Shown: positions 17,176 to 25,939, counted from the first letter of the stretch. The stretch: 64,000 nucleotides of DNA from Bacteroides propionicigenes (GCF_018390535.1 NZ_JAHBBW010000004.1:295575-359574); one strand, 5' to 3'. Made by a program: numbers and translations. Notes: generated by a model not told the origin, from the sequence alone.

Positions 17176-18990
17176 TTATGCTTTCCAATAAACCTCCTCA
17201 TCAACTATTTGAGCAGGATTTCCACTTACCATACTAAATGCAGGAACATCAAAGGTTACACATGCGCTAGCACCAACTATCCCACCTGGCCACACATGTA
17301 CTCCAGACATAATTGAAGCGCGATCACAAATCCAAGCATGTGTTCCGATCGTTACTGGCTTTGATGTTTTATATCCTTGACGTGACATATAATGATCTCC
17401 ATTTGTGTCACGTATTATTACATTTCTACCTAAATAAACGTATGGTTCAAAAGTAATAGATTTTGCACATACAATTTCTATATTTACATTTGAGTCCCCT
17501 CCACCCTTTATTTCAAAAACCGCATTTTTAAAAACTTGAATATCGCATCCAGCACTAAATGTATAATTACCACCAACAATAAGCGATGCATTTTCCCTTA
17601 AAATAATTTTGGAGTATAACACATCCTTTGTACAATTACTACGCCCAATGCAAAATACACCATTTATCTTTATTTTACTACCTTTGCCTAATCTGAACAA
17701 TGTATGCGGATGAAGTATAAGATAATGTCTATTTACAATACTAGCATCAATATGCTTGTTAAACAAATTGTAATTAATAGTTTTAAAGAATGTAAACCAA
17801 TTCCCTTCGGAAGCACATATCGCCTGCTTTAGAAATCTTGCAATGTTCTTTAGCTTTGTCTTAGTTTGTAGCTTCTGAGATAGATATTTATCTACCAGAT
17901 TCCCAAAATCAGAATAATTCAGCTCTTTATAAAATGCAGGTCTATCTATAGATGCATTAGGTTTATGAGATTGTAATAATCCTAAATTTCCGCCCAATAT
18001 TGAATCAAAAGCAATTTCCTCTGTCAATAGTTGAGAAGCGACTTTCTCTTCATAAAATACTCTTCCTTTTTCCGAATTAAGTAAGACCATAGATGTGCCT
18101 AGATTATTATCATAATCTTTAGACAAGTACTTTTCTACTCCCCAGAAATCTGCAAGTGTAATATCTGCAATTCTAGGAAAACCTTTAAATTTACAGTTGT
18201 GACATGATGGACGTGCAGCTATTCCCATCCCCATGTAACATCTACGAAATGCATTTTTTTCTTTAGTTTCATAGATTACATCTCCATTCTCAAATACGAT
18301 CTTTGTACATAATGTTCTCCAGCCTATTTCTTTATTCTTGTCCTTAATATAAATAACCTTTGAATGATGCTTGTTTTCAAGATGTTTGATATATGCATCC
18401 CATATCTTAGGTGAATTTACATACATACATACTAAATCAATAATTAAAAGTTTTTCATAAGGTTTTTCCAGAAAACTTCGTAATGCTGCCATTTGACACG
18501 GAGTTCCACATACCACAACTTTTTCACCGGACTTAAGAAGTTTTTTTACCTTCGCGTAAAAACCGATAGCATTACTTTGTATATATTTTGAACTACGTAA
18601 TCTTTCAATGTCCTTTTTATTATTGGAGATATACTGTGATACACTCCAATCCTCATTCCATACAGCACCTCCTACAAAAGCCTTTTCTTGATAAGCTTTT
18701 TTTGCAAACGCGGAGAAGACCCCACCTGAAGTGCTATCAAATCTAACGTGAAGATTCTTATGGACAGCTGCATAACACTTTGGCTTTTCAAAATCATTCT
18801 TTTTTAAGTCGTCTATGTTTATTATGGGGCATACCTTCTCACATAAATTACATTGAATGCATGTTTCATAATTAATATGAGGATAAAGAAAACCCTCCTC
18901 ATCCTTGTTAAAAGATATAGATTCATTTGGACAAATATCGCCGCAAGCATTACAACCGCAGCATTCATTTTTAGCTAATTTATCTATCAT
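17176..18990 (-). CDS. Fusion: ferredoxin/FrhB-like domain + hexapeptide acyltransferase
   Basis: 604-residue two-part protein. Residues 1-60 hold two 4Fe-4S cluster motifs: C10-x2-C13-x2-C16-x3-C20-P and C44-x2-C47-x2-C50-x3-C54-P. Residues about 70-390 match the coenzyme F420 hydrogenase/dehydrogenase beta-subunit (FrhB/FdhB) family (STSGGVFSAFAK, VVCGTPCQMAALR, CHNCKFKG, ADITLADFWG). Residues about 425-600 are a left-handed beta-helix acyltransferase with hexapeptide repeats, a catalytic-His region GDHYM and the usual end GNPAQIV. The two parts are usually separate genes. The start overlaps the adenylation gene stop (TAATG). The FrhB-like part probably does redox or flavin chemistry tied to the pyruvyl transferase; the second part should acylate a sugar. 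Confidence 0.85.
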   Translation of the reverse strand: MIDKLAKNECCGCNACGDICPNESISFNKDEEGFLYPHINYETCIQCNLCEKVCPIINIDDLKKNDFEKPKCYAAVHKNLHVRFDSTSGGVFSAFAKKAYQEKAFVGGAVWNEDWSVSQYISNNKKDIERLRSSKYIQSNAIGFYAKVKKLLKSGEKVVVCGTPCQMAALRSFLEKPYEKLLIIDLVCMYVNSPKIWDAYIKHLENKHHSKVIYIKDKNKEIGWRTLCTKIVFENGDVIYETKEKNAFRRCYMGMGIAARPSCHNCKFKGFPRIADITLADFWGVEKYLSKDYDNNLGTSMVLLNSEKGRVFYEEKVASQLLTEEIAFDSILGGNLGLLQSHKPNASIDRPAFYKELNYSDFGNLVDKYLSQKLQTKTKLKNIARFLKQAICASEGNWFTFFKTINYNLFNKHIDASIVNRHYLILHPHTLFRLGKGSKIKINGVFCIGRSNCTKDVLYSKIILRENASLIVGGNYTFSAGCDIQVFKNAVFEIKGGGDSNVNIEIVCAKSITFEPYVYLGRNVIIRDTNGDHYMSRQGYKTSKPVTIGTHAWICDRASIMSGVHVWPGGIVGASACVTFDVPAFSMVSGNPAQIVDEEVYWKA

Positions 18991-20480
18991 TATCTACAAA
19001 TTTCAATTTTGATTTTTGGACGATCAATTTTATCGCTATTATTGAGTGGAAATTTTTCCATAAACTTGATATGAGTAGGTATCATATATGAAGGCATTTT
19101 ACTTTTCATATAATTAACCATCTCTTTTGTGTCAAATTGCTCGCCTTCAATTACAAGGTATAGTTCATTTATTCCATTTGATTCACAAGCAATACAAACT
19201 AAGTTTTTTCCTATTGCAACACGTGCATGATACTCTATTTCCCCCAATTCGATGCGAAATCCTTGGATTTTTACTTGATTATCCATTCGGCAAGAATACA
19301 TTATATCACCATCTCTATCTTGGAAGGTCAAATCTCCAGTATGATAGAAACGAAGATCCTCATCTTTGTATTTACGGATAAAAAAAGATGATTCATTTTT
19401 CTCCGGATTGTTCCAATAACCTGGAGTTACCTGTGGACCGGCAATACAAAGTTCACCTTTCTCTCCAATAGGGACTTCATTACCATTTTCATCTAATATT
19501 ATACTAACACAATGTTTAAGAGGCTTCCCTATAGAAATTATTCCGTTTAATTCTTTATTTTCACTTTCTCTAGACAGTTTGTAATATGTGCAGTAAATTG
19601 TTGCTTCGGTTGGGCCATAAAAATCATATAGTTCTACATCTGGACAATACTTATAAACAGTCTCAAGTAATACCTTTGGACAAGCCTCAGCAGTAAGAAT
19701 ACAAGTTTTTAGTGAACTCATATCCACTTGCTCAAAAAAAGGTTGCATAAAACGTAACATAGACGGTGCCATAACAGCAAAAGTAAGATGGTATTCATCC
19801 ACCAAACCTGCAACATGAAGATACTTTCCCTCCCCATATGGCACTGTATAAATACAAGCTCCACTAATCAATCCAGCCAAGTAACATTGTACTGACACAT
19901 CAAATGTTAGGTCAAATGTCTGAAGGCATTTATCTTCTGAACTTAGTTTTATTCCTGTTGCCCAAAATGAATCCATGAATGAACCGATATTGAGACGTGA
20001 AAGAGAAACGCCTTTTGGCTTTCCAGTACTTCCTGAAGTAAAGAGGATATAAGCCAAATCGTTGTCACTAATATCCTTTTTCGGCTCTAAGTTTGCTGTT
20101 AATTCAGCTCTTTCTGTTGAAGTGACAACAAGTGACAAATCGTATCTACTCTTGCTACTAGAATCCAAGATCGTATCTATACCTACTTGCTTTACAATAT
20201 CAAGACATCGGTCTATTGGTTGCTTAATATGTAAAGGGACGTAACAATAACCATCCAACCAAAGCGCAATTATTGATGCATAAGTTTCTATGTCGTTATT
20301 TGTTACAAGACCTACATTTTTGTTTTGTGGTTTCCTTGCCTGAAGTAATGAGCGGATATTTGTGATTTTATTAGCCAATTGTCCATAAGTGAAGAACTCA
20401 TCTTTGATACAAAAAGCATTGCGGTCTTTACCCTCAAAGAGGTTTCGCATAATAGGGTCAATTATTTGTTCTTTAAACAT
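18990..20480 (-). CDS. Amino-acid-type adenylation enzyme (DltA/NRPS A-domain like)
   Basis: 496-residue stand-alone ANL-superfamily adenylating enzyme. Core motifs in order: A3 YILFTSGSTGKPKG (144-157), A4 region TFDLTFDVSV, A5 YDFYGPTEATIY, A7 YHTGDL, A8 CRMDNQVKIQGFRIELGEIE, and the C-terminal lysine motif near SDKIDRPK. The Asp in FDVSV is where DltA and NRPS A-domains bind the alpha-amino group, so an amino acid is more likely than a fatty acid. It should adenylate its substrate and load the carrier protein at 16921. It starts 9 bp after the MBL-fold gene. The amino acid cannot be read with confidence. Confidence 0.82.
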   Translation of the reverse strand: MFKEQIIDPIMRNLFEGKDRNAFCIKDEFFTYGQLANKITNIRSLLQARKPQNKNVGLVTNNDIETYASIIALWLDGYCYVPLHIKQPIDRCLDIVKQVGIDTILDSSSKSRYDLSLVVTSTERAELTANLEPKKDISDNDLAYILFTSGSTGKPKGVSLSRLNIGSFMDSFWATGIKLSSEDKCLQTFDLTFDVSVQCYLAGLISGACIYTVPYGEGKYLHVAGLVDEYHLTFAVMAPSMLRFMQPFFEQVDMSSLKTCILTAEACPKVLLETVYKYCPDVELYDFYGPTEATIYCTYYKLSRESENKELNGIISIGKPLKHCVSIILDENGNEVPIGEKGELCIAGPQVTPGYWNNPEKNESSFFIRKYKDEDLRFYHTGDLTFQDRDGDIMYSCRMDNQVKIQGFRIELGEIEYHARVAIGKNLVCIACESNGINELYLVIEGEQFDTKEMVNYMKSKMPSYMIPTHIKFMEKFPLNNSDKIDRPKIKIEICR

Positions 20481-20489
20481 AGTTTTATA

Positions 20490-21071
20490 TTATTTTTTAT
20501 AATGCCCAGAAAATACCTTTAAGTTAAACTGACTAATGATATGTCTAATCACTAATTCGTTTTTCTCTGCCAAGTCTTTATTGCTACGATACCATTCAGT
20601 AAAAACCGGGAAATCCGGATTAAAACTATCGCCAATAAAAATTGAATCATTTATGAGATAACATATGCAGTCTATATCATGACATGGTGTGTGGATTGCT
20701 GTTAACTTCTGATTAAAAACATAGACGTTTTCTCTATTATTTATGAATTGAAACATTTTGTCATTTTGCACGCTAAAATCATCCACATACATGTAAGACA
20801 CATTTGCTCGACTATCTTTCAGCCCTTTAAATGTTTCCTCATGACAATATACTCTCGCATTGGGAAATTTATCAATCAGTTCAATTAGCCCATATACATG
20901 ATCGTAATGGCAGTGTGTTAAAAACACACCCGCAATGTTCCTTTTTCGAATATATGACAAAATTTGCTGAATATCCCCACAATCTACTAAATATACACAA
21001 TTATTACCTTCATCTTCTATAATATATGTACACGATTGCATTAACGAATTATGTATTGTTTCAATTCGCAT
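20490..21071 (-). CDS. MBL-fold metallo-hydrolase (glyoxalase II-like)
   Basis: 193-residue metallo-beta-lactamase-fold hydrolase. The two-metal signature THCHYDH (H53, H55, D57, H58 from the ATG at 21071) is followed by TPCHDID, FIGDSFNPD and a final SGHY, the usual ligand order. The ATG at 21071 was preferred over 21086 because it removes an odd leader (MKIII). It overlaps the end of an aminotransferase fragment. Beside an adenylation enzyme and ACP, a thioesterase role that releases or proofreads carrier-bound acyl groups is possible. The family is broad, so this is only inference. Confidence 0.8.
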   Translation of the reverse strand: MRIETIHNSLMQSCTYIIEDEGNNCVYLVDCGDIQQILSYIRKRNIAGVFLTHCHYDHVYGLIELIDKFPNARVYCHEETFKGLKDSRANVSYMYVDDFSVQNDKMFQFINNRENVYVFNQKLTAIHTPCHDIDCICYLINDSIFIGDSFNPDFPVFTEWYRSNKDLAEKNELVIRHIISQFNLKVFSGHYKK

Positions 21072-21312
21072 GATTATAATCTTCAATAGCCTTTTGCAGA
21101 ATCAAAAGCGCCCGCTGCAAGTCCTCCTTGCAAAGCACATACGCGAGACGCACTTGTTTTTTACCAAGTGCAGGATTGGAGTAGAAACCTGCTGCAGGAG
21201 CTATCATAATAGTTTCTGCAACAACATTCAGCTGATGTCCCAAAGGTTTCATGTCAGCAGTCTTTCCATCAACATATCTAAAATCAGAAAGACACCAAGC
21301 ACAGAGTTGCAC
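21061..21312 (-). pseudogene. Aminotransferase class I/II, C-terminal fragment
   Basis: 83 residues matching the end of PLP-dependent aspartate-type aminotransferases: WCLSDFRY, then MIAPAAGFYSNPALGKKQVRLAYVL followed by LQRALLILQKAIEDY. The rest of the enzyme (PLP lysine and upstream domains) is absent. The frame opens with GTG after an AGGAG-like sequence, so it could still be translated, but it lacks the active site. An insertion-like stretch (ADMKPLGHQLNVVAE) sits between conserved parts. It lies between the 2-epimerase and MBL genes and looks like a recombination scar. Confidence 0.7.
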
Positions 21313-21428
21313 TTTTTTTATTTTTTCTCCTTAGAGCTGCACGTATGTCCTTAGCGTCAATTCGCACTTTTCTCGTCACTTTGATTCTCCAACAAATTGA
21401 ATATCCCCTCTTGGGTAAAAAATATGTC

Positions 21429-22559
21429 TTAAAAAGACTTTCTCCAAATCATTTTATTGATGACACCTACATAGCTTTGAATGAGCTTAACAACTTTTGT
21501 TGATACGTTTTCATCAGTATATGCTGGAACGGGATATGGATCATCACCATTCTCGTGCATAGAGGTTGCAAGTTCAACCGCCTGGCATACAGCCTCAGAA
21601 GTGATAGAACCAATTGTGAAGACACCTTTATCCATTGCCTCAGGACGCTCTGTAGAGGTACGAACAGATACAGCTGGGAAGTGAAAGAATGCCCCCTCCT
21701 CTGGCATAGTACCAGAATCAGATACAACACAAAACGCATTCTGCTGGAGTTTGTTATAGTCGAAGAATCCAAGAGGTTTGTGCTGGATGACACGATTATC
21801 AAACTTGAATCCACGCTTCGCGATCATCTTCTCTGAACGTGGGTGGCAGCTATATAGAACTGGCATATCGTAAGCACAAGCCATCTCGTTGACAGCATTC
21901 ATTAGCGACATGAAATTTTCCTCAATATCAATATTCTCCTCACGATGTGCAGAAAGAAGGATATACTTCTTAGATTCAAGGTGGAGTTCATCAAGAATAG
22001 TAGATGCCTCAATCTGAGGGAGCATCTCACGAAGCACCTCTGCCATAGGTGAACCTACAACATAGGTATATTCAGGCTTGACGCCACTCTGAAGGATGTA
22101 GCGACGAGCATGTTCAGAATAGCACATGTTGACATCTGATGTAACATCTACAATTCGGCGAATAACCTCCTCAGGCAGGTTCTCATCCTTACAACGATTG
22201 CCAGCCTCCATATGGAAGATAGGTATCTTGAGACGTTTAGCTGCAATGATAGAGAGGCATGAGTTTGTATCACCAAGAACAATGATAGCATCTGGCTTCA
22301 CCTCTACCATGAGGTCGTAGGCCTTAGAAATTACATTACCCATGGTCTCACCTATATTTTTGCCTACCGCACCCAAGTAGTGATCAGGCTCACGAAGTCC
22401 GAGGTCCTTGAAAAACACCTCGTTGAGGTTGTAGTCGTAGTTCTGACCAGTATGTACTAAAACATGGTCGAAATACTTATCTGCTTTCTTAATAATGGCG
22501 CTCATCTTGATGATTTCAGGACGAGTACCTACTATTGTCATTAACTTCAGTTTTTTCAT
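21429..22559 (-). CDS. UDP-HexNAc 2-epimerase, WecB/CapG/WbvD type
   Basis: 376-residue non-hydrolysing UDP-GlcNAc 2-epimerase-family enzyme. Visible motifs: VGTRPEIIKMSAIIKK (10-25), HTGQNYD, LGDTNSC, HMEAGNRC, SAHREENI, SDSGTMPEEG and VRTSTERPEAMDKG. These cover the GT-B fold active site, including the Asp, Glu and His catalytic region. It follows the 4-reductase by 6 bp and the dehydratase before that. In such trios this enzyme inverts C2 of the UDP-6-deoxy-L-HexNAc product, giving UDP-L-QuiNAc or UDP-L-FucNAc. Confidence 0.88.
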   Translation of the reverse strand: MKKLKLMTIVGTRPEIIKMSAIIKKADKYFDHVLVHTGQNYDYNLNEVFFKDLGLREPDHYLGAVGKNIGETMGNVISKAYDLMVEVKPDAIIVLGDTNSCLSIIAAKRLKIPIFHMEAGNRCKDENLPEEVIRRIVDVTSDVNMCYSEHARRYILQSGVKPEYTYVVGSPMAEVLREMLPQIEASTILDELHLESKKYILLSAHREENIDIEENFMSLMNAVNEMACAYDMPVLYSCHPRSEKMIAKRGFKFDNRVIQHKPLGFFDYNKLQQNAFCVVSDSGTMPEEGAFFHFPAVSVRTSTERPEAMDKGVFTIGSITSEAVCQAVELATSMHENGDDPYPVPAYTDENVSTKVVKLIQSYVGVINKMIWRKSF

Positions 22560-22565
22560 CTAGAA

Positions 22566-23420
22566 TTAAAGATTATAATGTGGATATATGTCTTTGTGTG
22601 CGTAAACCCATTCTGCAAGTTCTCGAACCATAGTCTCATAATCAGGGATGAGGTAAGGAAACTCGAAATTGGTGCGCTTGAGAGACTTATCGGCATTTAC
22701 GCCTTCAATAGGATTAATCTTGATGCTACTGTTGCGGAAGTATTTGTTGAAGAGTCCGCAAAGCTCGTACTTGCTGATGGAGTGATTCGGTACGGTATTG
22801 ACAAGTCCGTGAGCACGAGTGAGTGCTGCCTGCTCCATAGTCTTAGCTAGCTGTAGGGTAGTCTGACCTGTCCACATAGCCTTTGTGAAACCGTTAATCT
22901 CACCTTCCTGATGGAGGAACCAGTTGAGAAGACCGATACCCATAGGATTTATGTCAGGACCTACGATAGAGTTACGAAGAGTGATATTCTTGTCGTCATT
23001 TAGTTCGCCAAGAGCCTTTGATCGATCGTAGAAAGTCTCGCCATCCTGAAAATCGCTTTCTGTATAGGAGCCTCTGCGGCCAGAGAACACACAGTCGGTA
23101 GACATGTGGATAACCTGAGTGTTTGTGTCCTTGGTTACGTCAGCAAGGAAGTGAGGGAAATATGAGTTGAGGAACGAAGCAAATGCGTGATTCTGTTCTG
23201 CAAACTGATTGAGCACGCCAATACAGTTAATGACTGTATCATAATTGCCCTCGGTGATTACCTTTCGAAGGGTTTCGGTATCAAATGCATTACAAGCAAA
23301 GGATGGAACGTATTGCGATTCGCGAAGGTCGAAGCCATAGACATCATGACCTTGTTCTTTGAGATAGAGGGATACGGTATGACCTGCCATACCATTACAT
23401 CCACATATAAAAAACTTCAT
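22566..23420 (-). CDS. RmlD-like 4-keto-6-deoxy-L-HexNAc reductase (WbvR type)
   Basis: 284-residue SDR of the RmlD family. The start at 23420 leads directly into MKFFICGCNGMAGHTVSLYL, the cofactor loop; upstream codons in the longer frame look non-coding. HMSTDCVFSG and YDRSKALGE carry the S/T, Tyr and Lys. It lacks the C-terminal cupin that CapF/WbjC enzymes have, so it should reduce C4 without 3-epimerisation. That points to the WbvR route (UDP-L-RhaNAc, then UDP-L-QuiNAc after C2 epimerisation) and away from the L-FucNAc route. This distinction is inferred from domain content. Confidence 0.75.
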   Translation of the reverse strand: MKFFICGCNGMAGHTVSLYLKEQGHDVYGFDLRESQYVPSFACNAFDTETLRKVITEGNYDTVINCIGVLNQFAEQNHAFASFLNSYFPHFLADVTKDTNTQVIHMSTDCVFSGRRGSYTESDFQDGETFYDRSKALGELNDDKNITLRNSIVGPDINPMGIGLLNWFLHQEGEINGFTKAMWTGQTTLQLAKTMEQAALTRAHGLVNTVPNHSISKYELCGLFNKYFRNSSIKINPIEGVNADKSLKRTNFEFPYLIPDYETMVRELAEWVYAHKDIYPHYNL

Positions 23421-23439
23421 AATCTCTTTCCTTAAATGC

Positions 23440-24489
23440 TTATTGTACGGAGTTTCCTTCACCAGAGAGTTCTTTTTGAATATACTCAAGAGCCGAAATC
23501 TTTAACTTAGTTTCTTCGAGGTTCAACCGACGAGTATTATCTGAGTTGAACTCTGTAAAAACATCCCGTTTTTCGTTACCCTCTGTAAAGTATTTATCAT
23601 AATTGAGAGAACGATTGTCAGCAGGCACTCGATAGAAATCTCCCATATCTTCAGCCTTAGCACATTCCTCGTTGGTCAGGAGCGTCTCATACATCTTCTC
23701 ACCATGTCGAATACCAATAACTTTGATGTTTTCCTTTTTGCCACCGAAGAGTTCACAAACAGCTTCAGCTTGAGTCTGAATGGTACAAGCAGGTGCTTTC
23801 TGGACAAGAATATCACCATTTTGGCCATGCTCAAAGGCGAAGAGTACCAGATTAACAGCCTCCTCGAGAGACATAATGAAGCGAGTCATATTAGGTTCAG
23901 TAAGCGTGATAGGATTACCGTTACGAATCTGGTCAATCCAAAGAGGAATAACGGAGCCACGTGAACACATAACATTTCCGTAACGAGTGCAACAGATTTT
24001 TGTATTGCCCGAATAACGACTCTTGGCAACAGCGATCTTCTCCTCGATAGCTTTGGTAATCCCCATTGCGTTAATGGGGTAAGCAGCCTTGTCTGTACTC
24101 AAACAGATAACAGCACCTACACCTGCCTCGATAGCAGCAGTAAGCACGTTATCTGTACCAATGACATTTGTCTTGACAGCTTCCATTGGGAAGAATTCAC
24201 AAGAAGGAACCTGCTTGAGGGCTGCAGCATGGAAGATGTAATCTACACCAGGCATTGCGTTCTTGCAAGACTGAAGATTGCGAACATCTCCAATGAAGAA
24301 TTTAATCTTGTGGGCCACATCAGGATACTTCACTTGATACTCGTGACGCATATCATCCTGCTTCTTCTCATCACGGGAAAAAATACGGATTTCGCCAATA
24401 TCAGTACGAAGAAAACGATTGAGAGCTGCGTTGCCAAATGATCCGGTACCACCGGTAATCATCAGCGTTTTACCTGCGAAAATGCTCAT
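23440..24489 (-). CDS. UDP-GlcNAc 4,6-dehydratase/5-epimerase (CapE/WbjB type)
   Basis: 349-residue dehydratase of the CapE/FlaA1/WbjB group. The ATG at 24489 gives MSIFAGKTLMITGGTGSFGN with the cofactor loop at 12-20. CLSTDKAAYPINAMGITKA carries the group's characteristic Met in place of the SDR active-site Tyr, and RYGNVMCSRGSVIPLW is another family block. It should convert UDP-GlcNAc to UDP-2-acetamido-2,6-dideoxy-L-arabino-hexos-4-ulose, the first step for L-FucNAc or L-QuiNAc. It leads a dehydratase-reductase-epimerase trio. About 990 bp containing an IS66 relic separates it from upxZ. Confidence 0.88.
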   Translation of the reverse strand: MSIFAGKTLMITGGTGSFGNAALNRFLRTDIGEIRIFSRDEKKQDDMRHEYQVKYPDVAHKIKFFIGDVRNLQSCKNAMPGVDYIFHAAALKQVPSCEFFPMEAVKTNVIGTDNVLTAAIEAGVGAVICLSTDKAAYPINAMGITKAIEEKIAVAKSRYSGNTKICCTRYGNVMCSRGSVIPLWIDQIRNGNPITLTEPNMTRFIMSLEEAVNLVLFAFEHGQNGDILVQKAPACTIQTQAEAVCELFGGKKENIKVIGIRHGEKMYETLLTNEECAKAEDMGDFYRVPADNRSLNYDKYFTEGNEKRDVFTEFNSDNTRRLNLEETKLKISALEYIQKELSGEGNSVQ

Positions 24490-24693
24490 AATGTATTTGT
24501 TTATATTATTAAATTTATCACTACATAAATACCCTCCAGACTTGTTTTCTCGAAAAAGTTGCAATAGTGAAGAAATAGTTTCTTTTGGGTTTATTTGTCA
24601 CTCAGCAAGGATTCGAGCCTTATCAACTTTAAGTTGACTTTCCAGAATGGGGTGCCTCACAAAAAAATGTTATTAAATTCGATTAATTTTCAA

Positions 24694-25070
24694 CTATTGG
24701 CATACAGCCAAGTCTATATTTTGCGGTGCCAGGCTCAAAAAATCCCTGCAACTGTCAAAAATTCCAGTAAAAAATTTGCCATAATAATCCCATGCGGACC
24801 TGGCTTGCAGCTTCACCATGCTGATTATGCTATGATATACAGCGGCAATCTCCGCTCTTTCTGCGGGTATCCTTGTACCATTTATGAAAAAATGTTGTAA
24901 GGAACGTTATTCTTTGAACAAAATGACTGAAGAGATACTCCATGAAGAACGCCCCCTGTTTAGCACTAAAAATATTTTTTTTCAACATCTTCGCTACTAT
25001 ACATAATTGTTGGATTTAATTTCCAACAAAGATATAGATAGCATTTTTGAGCCCTAATTTGAGCGCTTAC
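24694..25070 (-). mobile_element. IS66 relic (tnpA start joined to tnpC end)
   Basis: Strongly reduced IS66 copy. Its right end at 25070, read on the minus strand, is GTAAGCGCTCAAATTAGGGC, the same end as at 2398. A frameshifted tnpA relic follows (ATG at 25004, MYSSEDVEKKYF, later FHKWYKDTR in another frame). Then comes the C-terminal end of TnpC (VKLQARSAWDYYGKFF, SCRDFLSLAPQNIDLA, stop at 24694). The middle of the element is deleted and no left terminal repeat was found. It lies between upxZ and the first sugar-nucleotide gene. The flanking 24490-24693 and 25071-25281 show no coding or structural signal that I can recognise. Confidence 0.7.
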
Positions 25071-25281
25071 CAGATGAATTCAACACATAGGGCAAGACAT
25101 TAAATATAAGATTGCAATAGTGCAATCATTCGGAATATATTTCATATTCAGTCAGATAAGCGGTAAGAATTTCGGCTTAATTATTGCCGCAGTAGAAGAA
25201 AACTCTTATTATGACATAATGTGAATTAGTCAAGGCTTAATCTGACAGTTACGCATAATGCTTGTTCCAATGATTTACTCA

Positions 25282-25437
25282 TCACCCAAGACAAAGATGG
25301 GTAGTACAGTCTTCATTGGGATGGCAATAAAAAACATCGTCTTCAGGAGTTTTGCTTCCCTAAAAGCGTCTTTCCATCTCATCCCAAAATTCCCTGCGCT
25401 TGTTTATTAATTCCTTGCCATTAATTCCCTCTTTCAT
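25282..25437 (-). pseudogene. Small gene after upxZ, interrupted by UAG (tentative)
   Basis: Starting 40 bp after upxZ, an ATG at 25437 opens MKEGINGKELINKRREFWDE, then MERRF, an in-frame TAG at 25360-25362, and GSKTPEDDVFYCHPNEDC before a TGA at 25282. Both halves look protein-like in one frame, so the TAG may be a recent mutation. A shift by one base at the TAG opens another plausible frame (REAKLLKTMFFIAIPMK). I do not recognise a family. The call rests only on composition and position, so it may be chance. Confidence 0.3.
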
Positions 25438-25477
25438 CGTCTCAAATTTCACAGTAAATAGCAGTATAATTCTTACT

Positions 25478-25939
25478 CTATTCTACCACTTCCCAAGGAC
25501 ACTCATTCTCCTCAAACCTCCCTAATTCCTCAATAATCTCCACCTGCTCCAACGTCAACTGTGACTGATCCCACGTATTGATAATAGCATGTGCTTCTTG
25601 AGCTAATTCCTTATCATAAACTTCGCTATAACAATAAGTCAAAAGTCGAACTTTGAGCAATGATGTCGGTAGTTTAGGAAGAACTTCCCAACTACGGTCC
25701 AATACATTCTGAATGTATTCTTGCTTATGACCGTTATCGTAAATTGTAGTGGCAAAAGCCACTAAAAGACCAAGACAGAGTTCGGCTTCCGCTTCTACAG
25801 TCTTGCCTCGAGTACCGTAAAGATCAAGAGCCTGCTCGTAAACATCACGATTCAAACGTGTGAACTGGTCAACGTAGATGGGACTTCCGTCCAACCCATA
25901 AACAAGAAGATTATGGGCTAAGGAAAATAATGAATCCAT
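25478..25939 (-). CDS. UpxZ-family transcription antitermination antagonist
   Basis: 153-residue, mostly helical acidic protein directly after upxY, matching the UpxZ family in size, position and features (MDSLFSLAHNLLVYGLDGSPIYVD at the N-terminus). UpxZ proteins in Bacteroides fragilis bind the UpxY factors of other capsule loci and block them, so that one capsule dominates per cell. This copy should therefore act in trans on sibling capsule loci when its own promoter is ON. The 49-bp spacing from upxY fits the standard operon head. Confidence 0.85.
   Translation of the reverse strand: MDSLFSLAHNLLVYGLDGSPIYVDQFTRLNRDVYEQALDLYGTRGKTVEAEAELCLGLLVAFATTIYDNGHKQEYIQNVLDRSWEVLPKLPTSLLKVRLLTYCYSEVYDKELAQEAHAIINTWDQSQLTLEQVEIIEELGRFEENECPWEVVE

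Noticed and set aside
24595..24900. 101-residue plus-strand ORF over the IS66 relic
   Set aside because: The minus strand has a clear TnpC end and a tnpA relic; the plus frame is incidental.
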